Assembly (NCBI GenBank): GCA_937902925.1
Contig: CALFNN010000007.1
Coordinates: 1 to 64,000, forward strand
Length of the DNA: 64,000 nt
Source: an uncultured Opitutaceae bacterium
Lineage (GTDB): Bacteria > Verrucomicrobiota > Verrucomicrobiia > Opitutales > Opitutaceae
Reading direction: 5' to 3'
Positions 1-8,498 of the stretch are shown here, in pieces. Position numbers and translations under genes: made by a program. Position 1 is the first letter of the stretch. Every line of letters starts with the position of its first letter. The notes below the pieces were generated by a model, which searched no databases, was not told where the DNA came from, and saw nothing but the letters and a program-made list of their open reading frames with translations.

Positions 1-990
1 CAGCAGGCGCGCGCCGACCGCCATCGTCACCGACAGCACCGTCGGCATCGCCACGGGGATCGCCGCCACAGTCAGCACGAGGGCAAACTGCAGTGTGGTG
101 AGGATGGGGTCACCGCGATAGAGGGCGAAGCCGATGATCACCGCCACCAACGCCACCGCGAGGATGATGAGGTAATTGCCGATCTTCAGGACCGCTTTTT
201 GAAAATGGCTGACCGTGTGCGCCTCCTGCACCAGCTGCGCCGTCCGGCCAAAATAGGTCTTCCCACCCGTCGCGTAGACGAGCGCGCCAATCTCACCCTG
301 GCGGATGATCGAGCCGGAGAACACCGCGTCGCCGGACTTGCGCGTTGCCGGCAACGACTCGCCCGTCAGCGCGGACTGATCCACCTCCACCGGATCGCCG
401 TCCAGCAGGCGGGCGTCGGCCGGCACGATATCGCCGAGGCGCAACCGGATGATATCACCCGGCACCAGTTCGCGCGCGGGCGGCGTGAGCCACTTCCCGT
501 CGCGCCGGACCCGCGCCTTGACCGCGAGTTTGGCCTTGAGCGCGGCGATGGCGTTGCCCGCCTCCTTTTCCTCCCAAAAGCCGACGCCGGCATTGGCCGC
601 CAGCAAAAGCGAAATGATGAAGAAATCGGGCCAGTGTCCCACCACGCCCGAGAGGATCACTGCGATCTCGATCATCCACGGAATCGGGCCCCAGAAATAC
701 GAGAGGAATTTCAGGAAGAGATTCGTCTTCTTTTCGGCCAGCTCGTTCGGCCCGTATTGGGCGAGCCGTTTTTGCGCCTCGGCCTGCGTGAGCCCGTCGG
801 GCGACGATTCCAGCCTATTCTGCACCTCCGGCAGCGGCAGGGTTTTCAAATCCTCCTTCGGATCCGGCTTGGCGTCAGGTTTCGCCGCCGTATTCGAATC
901 CAGCCGGGCATCGGCTTTGACTCCTGGTTTGGATGCGGGAGCAACAGGCTTGGACTCGGGACCCGCGGGCGGTTCGATTTTGGGGTTCAT
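1..990 (-). CDS. Plasma-membrane proton-efflux P-type ATPase, N-terminal part (cut by window edge)
   Basis: This frame is open from an ATG at 990 to the left edge of the window, so only the first 330 residues are seen. After a Pro/Lys/Ala-rich leader of about 50 residues comes a cation-ATPase N-terminal segment (GLTQAEAQKRLAQYGPNELAEKK). Two membrane segments follow (around WMIEIAVILSGVVG and FFIISLLLAA), then the actuator domain with the conserved TGES loop (SALTGESLPATRKSG) and further membrane segments. The WGPIPWMIE and FWEE motifs are typical of the fungal/archaeal-type H+-ATPase subfamily, which pumps protons out using ATP. The phosphorylation Asp (DKTGT) lies beyond the window. It follows the STAS gene on the same strand after about 106 bp, so cotranscription is possible. 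Confidence 0.88.
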   Translation of the reverse strand, partial: MNPKIEPPAGPESKPVAPASKPGVKADARLDSNTAAKPDAKPDPKEDLKTLPLPEVQNRLESSPDGLTQAEAQKRLAQYGPNELAEKKTNLFLKFLSYFWGPIPWMIEIAVILSGVVGHWPDFFIISLLLAANAGVGFWEEKEAGNAIAALKAKLAVKARVRRDGKWLTPPARELVPGDIIRLRLGDIVPADARLLDGDPVEVDQSALTGESLPATRKSGDAVFSGSIIRQGEIGALVYATGGKTYFGRTAQLVQEAHTVSHFQKAVLKIGNYLIILAVALVAVIIGFALYRGDPILTTLQFALVLTVAAIPVAMPTVLSVTMAVGARLL

Positions 991-1096
991 GGTGGAGCAA
1001 GGAGTCTGGCGCGGTCGGCGGCGTTTTTTCGCGACCGATATTGCCGGTCGCGACCAGGACCGGGCAGGTTCAGCCGAGTCACTGCGACCGAGGCCG

Positions 1097-1459
1097 TCAG
1101 ACCTCGTTCAACCACGCTCGTGCATCGGCGGCGTTGGCGTGGTCAAAGTATCGGACCGCCGCCTTCGTGAATGGCCGGCTGAATGTCGCCATGCCATGCT
1201 GCCATTTCGTTTCGCCGATCATCGCTAGCCGCTCGATATCCGAGAAATGCTTGAGGCCGAGCTTGAGGTCCTCCCACGCGGCCCCCGGTTCCCAGCCGTG
1301 GAAGGCGGTCATGTCGAAGAGGAGCCGGATTCTCCCGTGTTTGCGGATCAGCCGTTCGAACTCGGGCGCGAACTGCGCATAGTCCGTCTTGAGGAGCTTG
1401 CCGCTGACGTGGACGACGAGAAGTTTTCCGCCGTCTTCTTCCGTAAATTGAATGGGCAT
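1097..1459 (-). CDS. STAS / SpoIIAA-like domain protein
   Basis: The product is a 120-residue soluble protein with the alternating beta-alpha pattern of SpoIIAA-like STAS proteins: KLLVVHVSGKL, then DYAQFAPEFERLIRKHGRIRLLFDM, then W-rich helices, ending in WLNEV. The family includes small proteins thought to bind lipids or nucleotides and is often found among stress genes. The ATG at 1459 was chosen because the conserved domain begins just after it and a purine-rich stretch (AAAGAAAGG) lies upstream. The open frame extends 68 residues further 5', but that part looks non-coding and contains the promoter box at 1546-1587. The exact function is not known. Confidence 0.75.
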   Translation of the reverse strand: MPIQFTEEDGGKLLVVHVSGKLLKTDYAQFAPEFERLIRKHGRIRLLFDMTAFHGWEPGAAWEDLKLGLKHFSDIERLAMIGETKWQHGMATFSRPFTKAAVRYFDHANAADARAWLNEV

Positions 1460-1545
1460 TGCGGGCCTTTCTTTTGGTTCCATTTGAGACCGTCCCGGCT
1501 CGCAAAAGGTCCACGGAGTCGGTTGGCTGTCTCGGCAGGCGCGTT

Positions 1546-1587
1546 GAAATAGTCCGATTGAAAGGACGAACGTATGGCGTGTCACCC
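1546..1587 (-). promoter_or_regulatory. Candidate regulon promoter F (STAS gene)
   Basis: On the minus strand the 15-mer GGGTGACACGCCATA (1587-1573) is followed after exactly 21 bp by TATTTC (1551-1546), about 87 bp before the ATG of the STAS gene. The layout matches the other boxes in this window. The box differs from the consensus by two bases and the -10 is imperfect, so this is one of the weaker members. Confidence 0.45.
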
Positions 1588-1722
1588 GGCCGGAACCCGT
1601 TTCACCGACGGTGACCCGGCAAAACCGGTTCAACTTCCGCCGGGCGGGGCTGGGCTGCCGCATCCAGCCACGGACGAACGCTCACCGGCAGAAGGGACAG
1701 GGACGGAGGTGCAGACGCCGGC

Positions 1723-2055
1723 CTACTTGACGATGAGGTTGTTTTTCACGGTCCTCACGCCCACCACCGCCGAGGCATCGCGGCCGGCGGCAGATTTCTG
1801 GGCCGAGGTGTTCACGAAGCCGCTCAACTGGACGACCCCCTTGACGGTTTCGACACTCACCGCGAATGACTTGACGACATCGTCGCCCAGCAGGGCGCTT
1901 TTCACCTTGGTGGTGATGACCGTGTCGTCGACGTATTGACCGGTGCTGTCGCTGGTCGCGGTTGCCGCGCAGCCGCCCGCCAGGCCGCCCAGTGCGACGG
2001 CGGCGGTCAACGCGACGAGCGATGCCAGCTTCGAGAATGAAGAGATGTTTTTCAT
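1723..2055 (-). CDS. BON-domain lipoprotein
   Basis: The 110-residue product starts with a hydrophobic signal ending in the lipobox-like GGLAGGC, so it is probably a lipoprotein. The rest is a single BON domain: DDTVITTKVKSALLGDDVVKS, then the strand VETVKGVVQLSGFV, then VVGVRTVKNNL. BON proteins of the OsmY type are periplasmic, bind membranes, and are commonly induced by osmotic or stationary-phase stress. The start at 2055 puts the signal peptide at the N-terminus; the longer frame would overlap the CsbD gene. It lies 13 bp after the CsbD stop, which suggests a two-gene operon. Confidence 0.82.
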   Translation of the reverse strand: MKNISSFSKLASLVALTAAVALGGLAGGCAATATSDSTGQYVDDTVITTKVKSALLGDDVVKSFAVSVETVKGVVQLSGFVNTSAQKSAAGRDASAVVGVRTVKNNLIVK

Positions 2056-2068
2056 GTGCGGGGTCGGC

Positions 2069-2248
2069 CTAGTTTCCAAGCACCTGTTCAATTTCACCGA
2101 TTTTCTTCTGGATCCGGCCTTCGTTACGTTGCGTTTTACCGGCGGCCTCGAGTCGGGGATTTCCGACGGCCTTGCCGGTGGCCTGCTTGATGGCGCCAGT
2201 GATGTTCTTGGCGGTTCCCTGTGCCTTGTCGTGAGTGCTTGATTTCAT
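2069..2248 (-). CDS. CsbD-family stress protein
   Basis: A 59-residue hydrophilic protein is encoded from an ATG at 2248. The Lys/Gly/Ala-rich pattern (KAQGTAKNITGAIKQATGKAVGNPRLEAAGKTQRNEG) ending in IQKKIGEIEQVLG is the CsbD signature. CsbD proteins are among the most abundant general-stress proteins in Bacillus and many Gram-negative bacteria; their biochemical role is unknown. The gene is followed after 13 bp by the BON lipoprotein gene. I found no good copy of the shared promoter box upstream. Confidence 0.85.
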   Translation of the reverse strand: MKSSTHDKAQGTAKNITGAIKQATGKAVGNPRLEAAGKTQRNEGRIQKKIGEIEQVLGN

Positions 2249-2365
2249 GTTTGGTTTTTTCAGAGCGTGATGACGAATTTCGTCGAAGCGGAAATGGAGT
2301 TGAATCGCGGGCGAATGGGCGGCAGGCGGTCGATTTTTGCCGCCTCGGCGCTCAGGTCAGCCGGG

Positions 2366-2521
2366 TCAGTTCTTCGTGCGGAATCCGCCCATGAGGTAGA
2401 TGACGAGGCATACCAGCAGGATCAGGCCAAGACCGCCGCCGCCAATGGCAGGACCGCCGATGTAAAAGCCGCCGCCGCCGAAGAGAAGAAGCAGAACAAG
2501 GATTAGGAGGAAAAGGTTCAT
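2366..2521 (-). CDS. Tiny DUF3309-like membrane protein
   Basis: The 51-residue product has two hydrophobic segments (MNLFLLILVLLLLFGGGGF and GGGGLGLILLVCLVIYLMGGF) split by a Gly-rich turn. This matches the layout of DUF3309-type small membrane proteins, which are common in stress gene neighbourhoods and have no known function. The start at 2521 opens directly into the first membrane helix. A promoter box and -10 sit so that the predicted transcription start falls on the A of the ATG, so the message may be leaderless. Confidence 0.65.
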   Translation of the reverse strand: MNLFLLILVLLLLFGGGGFYIGGPAIGGGGLGLILLVCLVIYLMGGFRTKN

Positions 2522-2527
2522 GGCCGG

Positions 2528-2569
2528 AAGATAACCTCTGGCCGCCCGCGCCGCCATGGGGCCTTACCC
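2528..2569 (-). promoter_or_regulatory. Candidate regulon promoter I (DUF3309-like gene)
   Basis: The minus strand carries GGGTAAGGCCCCATG (2569-2555), then 21 bp, then TATCTT (2533-2528). The -10 ends 6 nt before the ATG at 2521. The box overlaps the stop codon of the phosphoketolase gene. It differs from the consensus mainly in the centre, so confidence is moderate. Confidence 0.4.
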
Positions 2570-4954
2570 TCCCACGGGATTTCCGGCGTTGCTCGCGCCC
2601 CATTTCCAATTTCGGATTTCCGGCAGGTCCTGGCCGTTTTTATCGATGTATTGCTTGTGCTCGATCAGCTTGTCCTTGAGTTGCAGCTTCAGGTAGACGC
2701 CCTTGTCGCCGGTCTGCGGCAGCCGGTCGATCGCGTCCATCACGAGGTGAAACCGATCCAATTCGTTCAGCACCGTCATGTCGAACGGCGTCGTGATCGT
2801 CCCCTCCTCCTTGTAGCCGCGGATGTGGAAGTTGTCATGGTTCGTGCGGCGATACGTCAGCCGGTGGATCAACCACGGGTAGGCGTGGAAGGCAAAGATG
2901 ACGTGTTTGTCTTTCGTGAAGAGCTCATCGAAATCCGTGTCATTCAATCCGTGCGGATGTTCGCTCTGCGGCTGCAGCTTCATGAGGTCGACGACGTTGA
3001 CCACGCGGATTTTCAACTCAGGCAGATGTTCGCGCAGGATGGAAACGGCGGCGAGGGTCTCCAGCGTCGGCACGTCGCCACAGCACGCCATGACCACGTC
3101 GGGCGCCATGCCCTGATCGTTGCTCGCCCACTGCCAGATGCCGATGCCCGCGGTGCAATGTTTGACGGCGGCGTCCATCGTCAGCCACTGCGGGGCCGGA
3201 TGCTTGCCCGCGATCACGACGTTGACGTAGTGCCGGCTGCGAAGGCAGTGGTCCATGACCGACAGCAGGCAGTTCGCATCCGGTGGCAGGTAGACGCGGA
3301 CGACGGACGCCTTTTTATTTACGACGTGATCGATGAACCCGGGATCCTGGTGCGTGAAGCCGTTGTGATCCTGGCGCCAAACGTGCGAGGCGAGCAGGTA
3401 GTTCAGCGACGCGATCTTTCGCCGCCACGGCAGGCCGGCTGTGACTTTCAGCCACTTCGCGTGCTGGTTGAACATCGAATCGACGATGTGGATGAAAGCC
3501 TCGTAGCAGTTGAAAAGACCGTGGCGCCCGGTGAGCAGGTAGCCCTCGAGCCAGCCCTCGCACTGATGCTCGCTGAGCATCTCCATGACGCGACCGGCCG
3601 GGGCGAGAAATTCATCGTTCGCGAGCGTGGCCGTGTCCCACTGGCGGTTGGTCGTCTCGAAGAGCGCTTCCAGGCCGTTGGAGAGAGTCTCGTCGGGACC
3701 GAAGACGCGAAAGTTTCGCTGGTCGTCGTTGAGCTTCGCAACGTCGCGCAGAAATTTTCCCAGCACATGGGTGTCACCGATGCCGCGCACTCCGGGCGCG
3801 GGGACGTCCGCGGCGTAAAGGCGGAAATCCGGCATGCGCAGATCGCGGAGCAGTTTTCCGCCGTTGGCGTGAGGGTTCGCGCCCATGCGTCGATCGCCCT
3901 TTGGCGCGAGCTCGGCGAGTTCCGGTTTGAGGCGGCCCGATGCATCGAAGAGTTCTTCGGGCCGGTAGCTGCGCAGCCAGGATTCCAGAAGCTTGAGATG
4001 TTCGGGATGGGACCGCGGGTCGGAGATGGGCACTTGGTGGGCGCGAAAGGTGCCCTCAATTTGTTTGCCATCGACGATCTCCGGTCCGGTCCAACCCTTC
4101 GGGGAATGGAGGACAATCATTGGCCAACGCGGACGCGTGAGGCTGCCGCCGACCCGGGCGGCGTGCTGGATGCGCTTGATTTCCGCCGTCGCGCAGTCGA
4201 GAGCCGCGGCCATGGCCTCATGCATCAGCGCCGGCTCGTGACCCTCGACGAAGATCGGCGCCCACCCGTAGCCGCGAAACAACTGTTCCAGCTCCTCGTG
4301 GGTGATGCGCGCGAGAACGGTGGGATTGGAAATCTTGTAGCCGTTGAGGTGCAGGATCGGCAGCACGGCGCCGTCGGTGACGGGATTGAGAAACTTGTTC
4401 GAGTGCCAGGCCGTCGCAAGCGGACCGGTCTCCGCCTCGCCATCGCCGACGACGCACGCGACGACGAGATCGGGATTATCAAACACCGCGCCGAATGCGT
4501 GGCTGAGCGAATAGCCCAGCTCGCCTCCCTCATGGATCGAGCCCGGGCACTCCGGCGACGCGTGGCTGGGGATTCCGCCGGGAAATGAAAACTGGAGAAA
4601 AAGTTTCTGCAGCCCCGCCTCGTCCTGGCTGATGTCCGGATAGATCTCGCTGTAAGTGCCCTCGAGGTAGGTGTTGCCCACGACGGCCGGACCGCCGTGT
4701 CCGGGACCGGATACGTAGATCATGTCGAGGTCGTATTTCCTGATGACCCGGTTGAGGTGGGCGTAGATGAAATTCTGCCCCGGCGTGGTGCCCCAGTGGC
4801 CGAGCAGCATGTGCTTCACGTCCGTGAGTGCCAGCGGTCGCTTTAGCAGCGGATTATCGAAGAGATAAATCTGTCCGACCGAGAGATAGTTGGCGGCGCG
4901 CCAGTAGGCGTCGATCCGGTTAAGAAACTCCGGCGTGAGTATGGTGGTTTTCAT
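2564..4954 (-). CDS. xfp: Phosphoketolase (xylulose-5-P / fructose-6-P)
   Basis: The 796-residue product has the normal length of the family. It cleaves xylulose 5-phosphate (and often fructose 6-phosphate) with phosphate and thiamine diphosphate to acetyl phosphate plus glyceraldehyde 3-phosphate or erythrose 4-phosphate, in the cytoplasm. Visible motifs are an N-terminal [29 protein letters not shown], the thiamine-diphosphate motif [12 protein letters not shown], and the C-terminal phosphoketolase domain (EIRNWKW near the end). The ATG at 4954 was chosen because family members start with a short lead into [15 protein letters not shown]. Transaldolase and acetate kinase lie just upstream on the same strand, and together they form a phosphoketolase shunt to acetate and ATP. 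It has its own promoter candidate at 5096-5137. Confidence 0.96.
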   Translation of the reverse strand: MKTTILTPEFLNRIDAYWRAANYLSVGQIYLFDNPLLKRPLALTDVKHMLLGHWGTTPGQNFIYAHLNRVIRKYDLDMIYVSGPGHGGPAVVGNTYLEGTYSEIYPDISQDEAGLQKLFLQFSFPGGIPSHASPECPGSIHEGGELGYSLSHAFGAVFDNPDLVVACVVGDGEAETGPLATAWHSNKFLNPVTDGAVLPILHLNGYKISNPTVLARITHEELEQLFRGYGWAPIFVEGHEPALMHEAMAAALDCATAEIKRIQHAARVGGSLTRPRWPMIVLHSPKGWTGPEIVDGKQIEGTFRAHQVPISDPRSHPEHLKLLESWLRSYRPEELFDASGRLKPELAELAPKGDRRMGANPHANGGKLLRDLRMPDFRLYAADVPAPGVRGIGDTHVLGKFLRDVAKLNDDQRNFRVFGPDETLSNGLEALFETTNRQWDTATLANDEFLAPAGRVMEMLSEHQCEGWLEGYLLTGRHGLFNCYEAFIHIVDSMFNQHAKWLKVTAGLPWRRKIASLNYLLASHVWRQDHNGFTHQDPGFIDHVVNKKASVVRVYLPPDANCLLSVMDHCLRSRHYVNVVIAGKHPAPQWLTMDAAVKHCTAGIGIWQWASNDQGMAPDVVMACCGDVPTLETLAAVSILREHLPELKIRVVNVVDLMKLQPQSEHPHGLNDTDFDELFTKDKHVIFAFHAYPWLIHRLTYRRTNHDNFHIRGYKEEGTITTPFDMTVLNELDRFHLVMDAIDRLPQTGDKGVYLKLQLKDKLIEHKQYIDKNGQDLPEIRNWKWGASNAGNPVGG

Positions 4955-5277
4955 GAATTCGGATTGGACCGATGCCTCGGCCGTGGTGCGCGCAGCCACT
5001 TCCAGGAAGCTCGCCTGATCAAGGCGACCAACAGCCCCACCACGTGGGCATGCTTCTTCGCCCCGGCCTGCGCAGGAACCTCGCGATGTCGGCAGATGCT
5101 ACAACCTACCCCGCCGCTTATCCATGGGGCATAACCCTATGGTGCATTCGCGATCCGCGGTCGCCCCCACGCACGGTTCGAACCGGCCGTTCTGTTCACA
5201 ACACAACGTTGAGCGCCGTGCTTCGAGTCGGGCCCTCCGTGCCGACGGCCGGGCAAGCGATCTGGGACGGAGGCCGG
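4955..5277 (-). other. Intergenic region tal-xfp
   Basis: I see no credible gene in this stretch. Its only notable element is the candidate promoter box at 5096-5137. If that promoter is used, xfp has a leader of about 135 nt, in which I see no recognisable riboswitch. Confidence 0.6.
5096..5137 (-). promoter_or_regulatory. Candidate regulon promoter H (phosphoketolase)
   Basis: The minus strand reads GGGTTATGCCCCATG (5137-5123), 21 bp, then TAGCAT (5101-5096). It lies about 140 bp upstream of the xfp ATG. The 15-mer keeps the GGGTTA and CCCCAT halves of the consensus. Confidence 0.5.
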
Positions 5278-6363
5278 CTATGAAGCTTGTTTGAGCGCCA
5301 CGCTTTTCTTTGCGATCACGTCCATCAATTCCTGCCAGGATTTCACGAAGGATTTTGCACCCTCGTCCTGAAGCTGCGCAGCCAGGGCGTCCACGTCGAT
5401 GCCGGCCTCGACGAACTGCGCCAGCACCGCTTCGCCGTCGCCGCCATCGGCCGCCATGATCGAGCCGACATCGCCGTGATCCGCGAACGCGATCAGCGTC
5501 TTCTCCGGGATCGTGTTCACCGTGAACGGCGCGGCGAGCGCCTTGAGGTAGAGCGTGTCGGGCGCCTTGGGATCCTTGGTGCCGGTGCTGGCCCACAGCA
5601 GGCGTTGCGGCCGGGCGCCGGCGTTATACGCCCGCTGCCACCGCGCCGAACCCAGCAGGTCGCAATAGGCCTTGTAGGCGCGGTTCGCGATGGCGATGCC
5701 GAGGCGATTGGCCAGCGGGTCCGGGACCTTGCCCGCCACGGCGACATCCCAACGGCTGATGAAAATCGAGGCGACGGAACCGACCTGTGGATTGAGCCCG
5801 GCGGCCATGCGCCGTTCGATGCCGCGCATGTAGGCGTCGGCCGCCGCGATGTAGTGTTCGGCGGAAAACAGCAACGTCACGTTGACCGGCACCCCCGCAA
5901 AAATCGCCTCCTCGATCGCCGGCAACCCCTCCTTCGTGCCGGGAATCTTGATGAACAGGTTGGGCCGCGCCGCGCGCGCCGACAGGTCCTTGGCGGCGGC
6001 GATGGTGCTCGCGGTGTCATAGGCCAGCAAGGGCGACACCTCGAGCGATACCCAGCCATCCACGCCATTCGTGCGGTCGTGCTCCGCCCGGAGCAGGTCG
6101 GCGGCCCGCCTGAGGTCGTCCAGCGCCAGGTCGAAAAAAAGCGCCTCGCCGGTTTTCCCCTTTGCGAGCTCCGCGCGGATCGCCGCATCGTAGGCTGAAC
6201 CACCCTTGAAGGCATGATCGAAGATCGTCGGGTTCGAGGTCAGCCCAGTCACCGACAGGTCGCGGATATAGTGCTGGAGCGTGCCGTGGTCGAGGAGGTC
6301 GCGGGTGATGTTGTCGAGCCAGAGACTCTGGCCGAGGTTGTGCAGTAGTTGGGTGGCTTTCAT
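5278..6363 (-). CDS. tal: Transaldolase
   Basis: The 361-residue product matches the longer transaldolase type found in actinobacteria and cyanobacteria. It moves a dihydroxyacetone unit between sugar phosphates (sedoheptulose 7-P plus glyceraldehyde 3-P to erythrose 4-P plus fructose 6-P). Motifs are VTGLTSNPTIFDHA near the N-terminus, VSLEVSPLLAYDT, the Schiff-base lysine in NLFIKIPGTKEGLPAIEEA, and VNVTLLFSAEHY. The ATG at 6363 gives the standard start into the first helix. It follows ackA by only 13 bp, so the two are almost certainly cotranscribed. Erythrose 4-P from phosphoketolase is its substrate. Confidence 0.95.
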   Translation of the reverse strand: MKATQLLHNLGQSLWLDNITRDLLDHGTLQHYIRDLSVTGLTSNPTIFDHAFKGGSAYDAAIRAELAKGKTGEALFFDLALDDLRRAADLLRAEHDRTNGVDGWVSLEVSPLLAYDTASTIAAAKDLSARAARPNLFIKIPGTKEGLPAIEEAIFAGVPVNVTLLFSAEHYIAAADAYMRGIERRMAAGLNPQVGSVASIFISRWDVAVAGKVPDPLANRLGIAIANRAYKAYCDLLGSARWQRAYNAGARPQRLLWASTGTKDPKAPDTLYLKALAAPFTVNTIPEKTLIAFADHGDVGSIMAADGGDGEAVLAQFVEAGIDVDALAAQLQDEGAKSFVKSWQELMDVIAKKSVALKQAS

Positions 6364-6376
6364 GGGCGTTGTTTCC

Positions 6377-7588
6377 TTAAGTGAAAATAGCCGGACAAGA
6401 ACGCAACACCGAGCGCGCAATCATCCGTTCTTCGTCCGTGCGAATGACGCGGACGGCGACGCGGCCGGCGGCCGCGGAAATCACCGGCGCGTTCTTCGCG
6501 TTGCGCTTCCGGTCGAGCTTGATGTCGAGAAAGCCGAGTCCGTCGCAGATTCTTTTCCGGACGACCGGCGCGTTTTCGCCGATGCCGCCGGCGAAGACCA
6601 GCGTGTCCAACCCGCCGAGCGCCGCCGCATAGGCACCGATCCATTTTTTCGCCTGATAACAAAACAGCGCGAGCGCGTCCGCCGCGCGCGGATCGCGTTT
6701 TTCCCGCGCGAGCAGATCGCGCACGTCGGAACTCGTTTCGGAGACGCCCAGCAGGCCGGACTCGTGGTTTACCATGTGCTCGAACTGCGCCGGGGTCATT
6801 TTTTCCCGGCGCGCGAGGAACGAAAGCAGTCCGGGATCGAGGTCGCCGGAGCGCGTGCTCATGACCAGGCCGGCCGCGGGCGTGAAACCCATGCTGGTGT
6901 CGAGGCTCTTCCCGCGCCGCACGGCGGCGAGGCTCGCGCCATTGCCGAGGTGCGCGAAAATCACGCGACCCGTCGCCGCCGCCGGATCGAGCCGGCGGAG
7001 TTCCGCGAGGAGATAGGCATAGGACAAACCGTGGAAGCCGTAGCGTTCGACGCCCAGCTTTTGGTAGCGCCGCGGAATCGGCAGCCGTCTGGCGACGGCG
7101 GGCATCGTGCGGTGAAAGGCCGTGTCGAAGCAGGCCACCTGCGGGAGCCGGGGGCGCCGCTTTCGAATGGCCTCGATCAATTCAATCTCACGCGGCAGAT
7201 GCTCGGGATCATACGGCGCGAGGCGGTGCAGCGCGGCGAGGAGCTGGGGGGTGATCCGCTCCGGCGCGACGTGCTGCATTCCGTGCACCACGCGGTGGCC
7301 GACCGCCCGGAGGGACGGGAAGCGCGGCTGCGCCTCGAGCCAGTCCAACAGAATCCCCGCAGCGGCGTGATGATCGGTGGCAGCGGCAAGCCGGCGCGGC
7401 GCCTGGCCCGCGGGATCGGTGAGGAAAAAAGTCGCGGCCCTCGAGCCGAGACGATCGATCTTGCCGGCGAACAACCGGCGCAGGGCTGGACCGGATTCAT
7501 AGAGGGCGAACCGGATGCTCGATGATCCGCCGTTGATGGCGAGGACGCACGGCGACTCGCGTTTCGCCGATCGAGTGGTGGTGGTCAC
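6377..7588 (-). CDS. ackA: Acetate kinase
   Basis: The 403-residue product converts acetyl phosphate plus ADP to acetate plus ATP. Family motifs are visible: the N-terminal NGGSSSIRFALY, VGHRVVHG, CFDTAFHRTMP with the catalytic Asp, AHLGNGASLAAV, and the C-terminal FAGGIGENAPVVR. The start is a GTG at 7588 preceded by an AGGGTGAG ribosome-binding site. It heads the ackA-tal pair, and phosphoketolase lies further downstream. No phosphotransacetylase is present, which suggests that acetyl phosphate comes directly from phosphoketolase. The 188-bp gap to the divergent gene at 7777 contains a promoter box oriented away from ackA. Confidence 0.95.
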   Translation of the reverse strand: MTTTTRSAKRESPCVLAINGGSSSIRFALYESGPALRRLFAGKIDRLGSRAATFFLTDPAGQAPRRLAAATDHHAAAGILLDWLEAQPRFPSLRAVGHRVVHGMQHVAPERITPQLLAALHRLAPYDPEHLPREIELIEAIRKRRPRLPQVACFDTAFHRTMPAVARRLPIPRRYQKLGVERYGFHGLSYAYLLAELRRLDPAAATGRVIFAHLGNGASLAAVRRGKSLDTSMGFTPAAGLVMSTRSGDLDPGLLSFLARREKMTPAQFEHMVNHESGLLGVSETSSDVRDLLAREKRDPRAADALALFCYQAKKWIGAYAAALGGLDTLVFAGGIGENAPVVRKRICDGLGFLDIKLDRKRNAKNAPVISAAAGRVAVRVIRTDEERMIARSVLRSCPAIFT

Positions 7589-7666
7589 GTCTCACCCTGC
7601 ACCAGGATCGAGGCGGGCGCAATACGGTGACCAACCCGGGCTAATCCGGACGATGCGGTTTGCGTC

Positions 7667-7708
7667 GGGTTTCACCCCATAGCCCGGCCGTTCCGTTGCG
7701 GGCATGCT
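7667..7708 (+). promoter_or_regulatory. Candidate regulon promoter A (baeRF-kinase-cbpAM operon)
   Basis: GGGTTTCACCCCATA (7667-7681) is followed after 21 bp by CATGCT (7703-7708). The predicted transcript starts near 7715, about 60 nt before the ATG at 7777. The box is one of the two best matches and shows the GGGT-NNN-ACCC inverted half-sites. Confidence 0.55.
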
Positions 7709-7776
7709 GGGGCTGAAAAATGACACCCGCGGTTCACGCGGCTGCCTGAGCCCGCCGCTTCACGCTTCTCAAAGAC

Positions 7777-8475
7777 ATGAATTCGACCGCCTCCCTCACC
7801 GGCTCCCACCTGCGAACCTATCAGACGATTTTTCAGCATCCGGTTTCGCATAATCTCGGCTGGAGCGACGTGCACGCCTTGTTCCGCCAGATTGGCCAGG
7901 TCGACATCGAGCCCAATGGCAACCTGCGGGTGACGCGCAACGGTCAGCTGCTGATCCTGCACCCGCCGCGAACCAAGGACGTGGCCGAGACGGACGAGCT
8001 CATGGCGCTGCGCCATTTTCTCGCCCGCTCCGAGCCGGCGGCGGTCGACGCGACGAAACGGGATCTCCAGTGGCTGGTGGTGATCGATCATCGGGAGGCC
8101 CGCATTTATCGTTCGCTCGAGGCCGGCGCCGTTCCGCAGCAAATCCGACCCCATGCGCCGGAGGATTTCTTCCGCCCCGCGCCGCATGCGAAGGACTTTT
8201 CGCGCGGTCGGGAAAGACCCGATCCGAACGGCTTCTTCGAGCCGGTCGCCAGCGTGCTCAACGGCGCGGGCCAGATTCTCGTCTTCGGTTCGGGCACCGG
8301 CACGAGCAGTGAGATGGAGCAGTTCGTGGCCTGGCTGCAGGAAAGCCGCCCGCTCGTGGCCCAACGCGTCATCGGCTCGGTCGTCGTTGACGAACATCAC
8401 CTGAGCGAGGGACAAGTCCTCGCGAAGGCCCGGGAGTTCTTTTCCACGCGGGCCCGCCCGTTACCCGAACACTGA
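7777..8475 (+). CDS. baeRF-like (bacterial release-factor-fold) protein
   Basis: The 232-residue soluble protein has two recognisable parts. The N-terminal part (HPVSHNLGWSDVHALFRQIG, then NLRVTRNGQLLILHPP) resembles the small dsRNA-binding-like fold of HicA-type proteins. The C-terminal part begins WLVVIDHREARIYR, a signature of bacterial relatives of the archaeal/eukaryotic eRF1 family, and ends in VVVDEHHLSEGQVLAKAREFF. Its biochemical role is unknown; ribosome or RNA binding under stress is a guess from the fold. It is the first gene of a five-gene run (23 bp to the kinase gene) behind promoter A. Confidence 0.7.
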   Translation: MNSTASLTGSHLRTYQTIFQHPVSHNLGWSDVHALFRQIGQVDIEPNGNLRVTRNGQLLILHPPRTKDVAETDELMALRHFLARSEPAAVDATKRDLQWLVVIDHREARIYRSLEAGAVPQQIRPHAPEDFFRPAPHAKDFSRGRERPDPNGFFEPVASVLNGAGQILVFGSGTGTSSEMEQFVAWLQESRPLVAQRVIGSVVVDEHHLSEGQVLAKAREFFSTRARPLPEH

Positions 8476-8498
8476 GCGACGCCCGACGACTTCCCGCG

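Noticed and set aside
1031-1058. GCGACCG/CGGTCGC hairpin next to a T-run between the STAS and ATPase genes
   Set aside because: The T-run is on the wrong side of the stem for a terminator in either direction.
2249-2360. A possible regulon box upstream of the CsbD gene
   Set aside because: CTGCCGCCCATT is only a partial match and no TAnnnT lies at the right distance.
2651-4588. A 645-residue open frame opposite phosphoketolase
   Set aside because: It is a shadow of xfp with no recognisable motif.
7589-7666. A possible regulon box for ackA on the minus strand
   Set aside because: A GGGTTGGTCACCGTATT-like sequence is present, but no -10 lies 21 bp further, so it fails the shared geometry.
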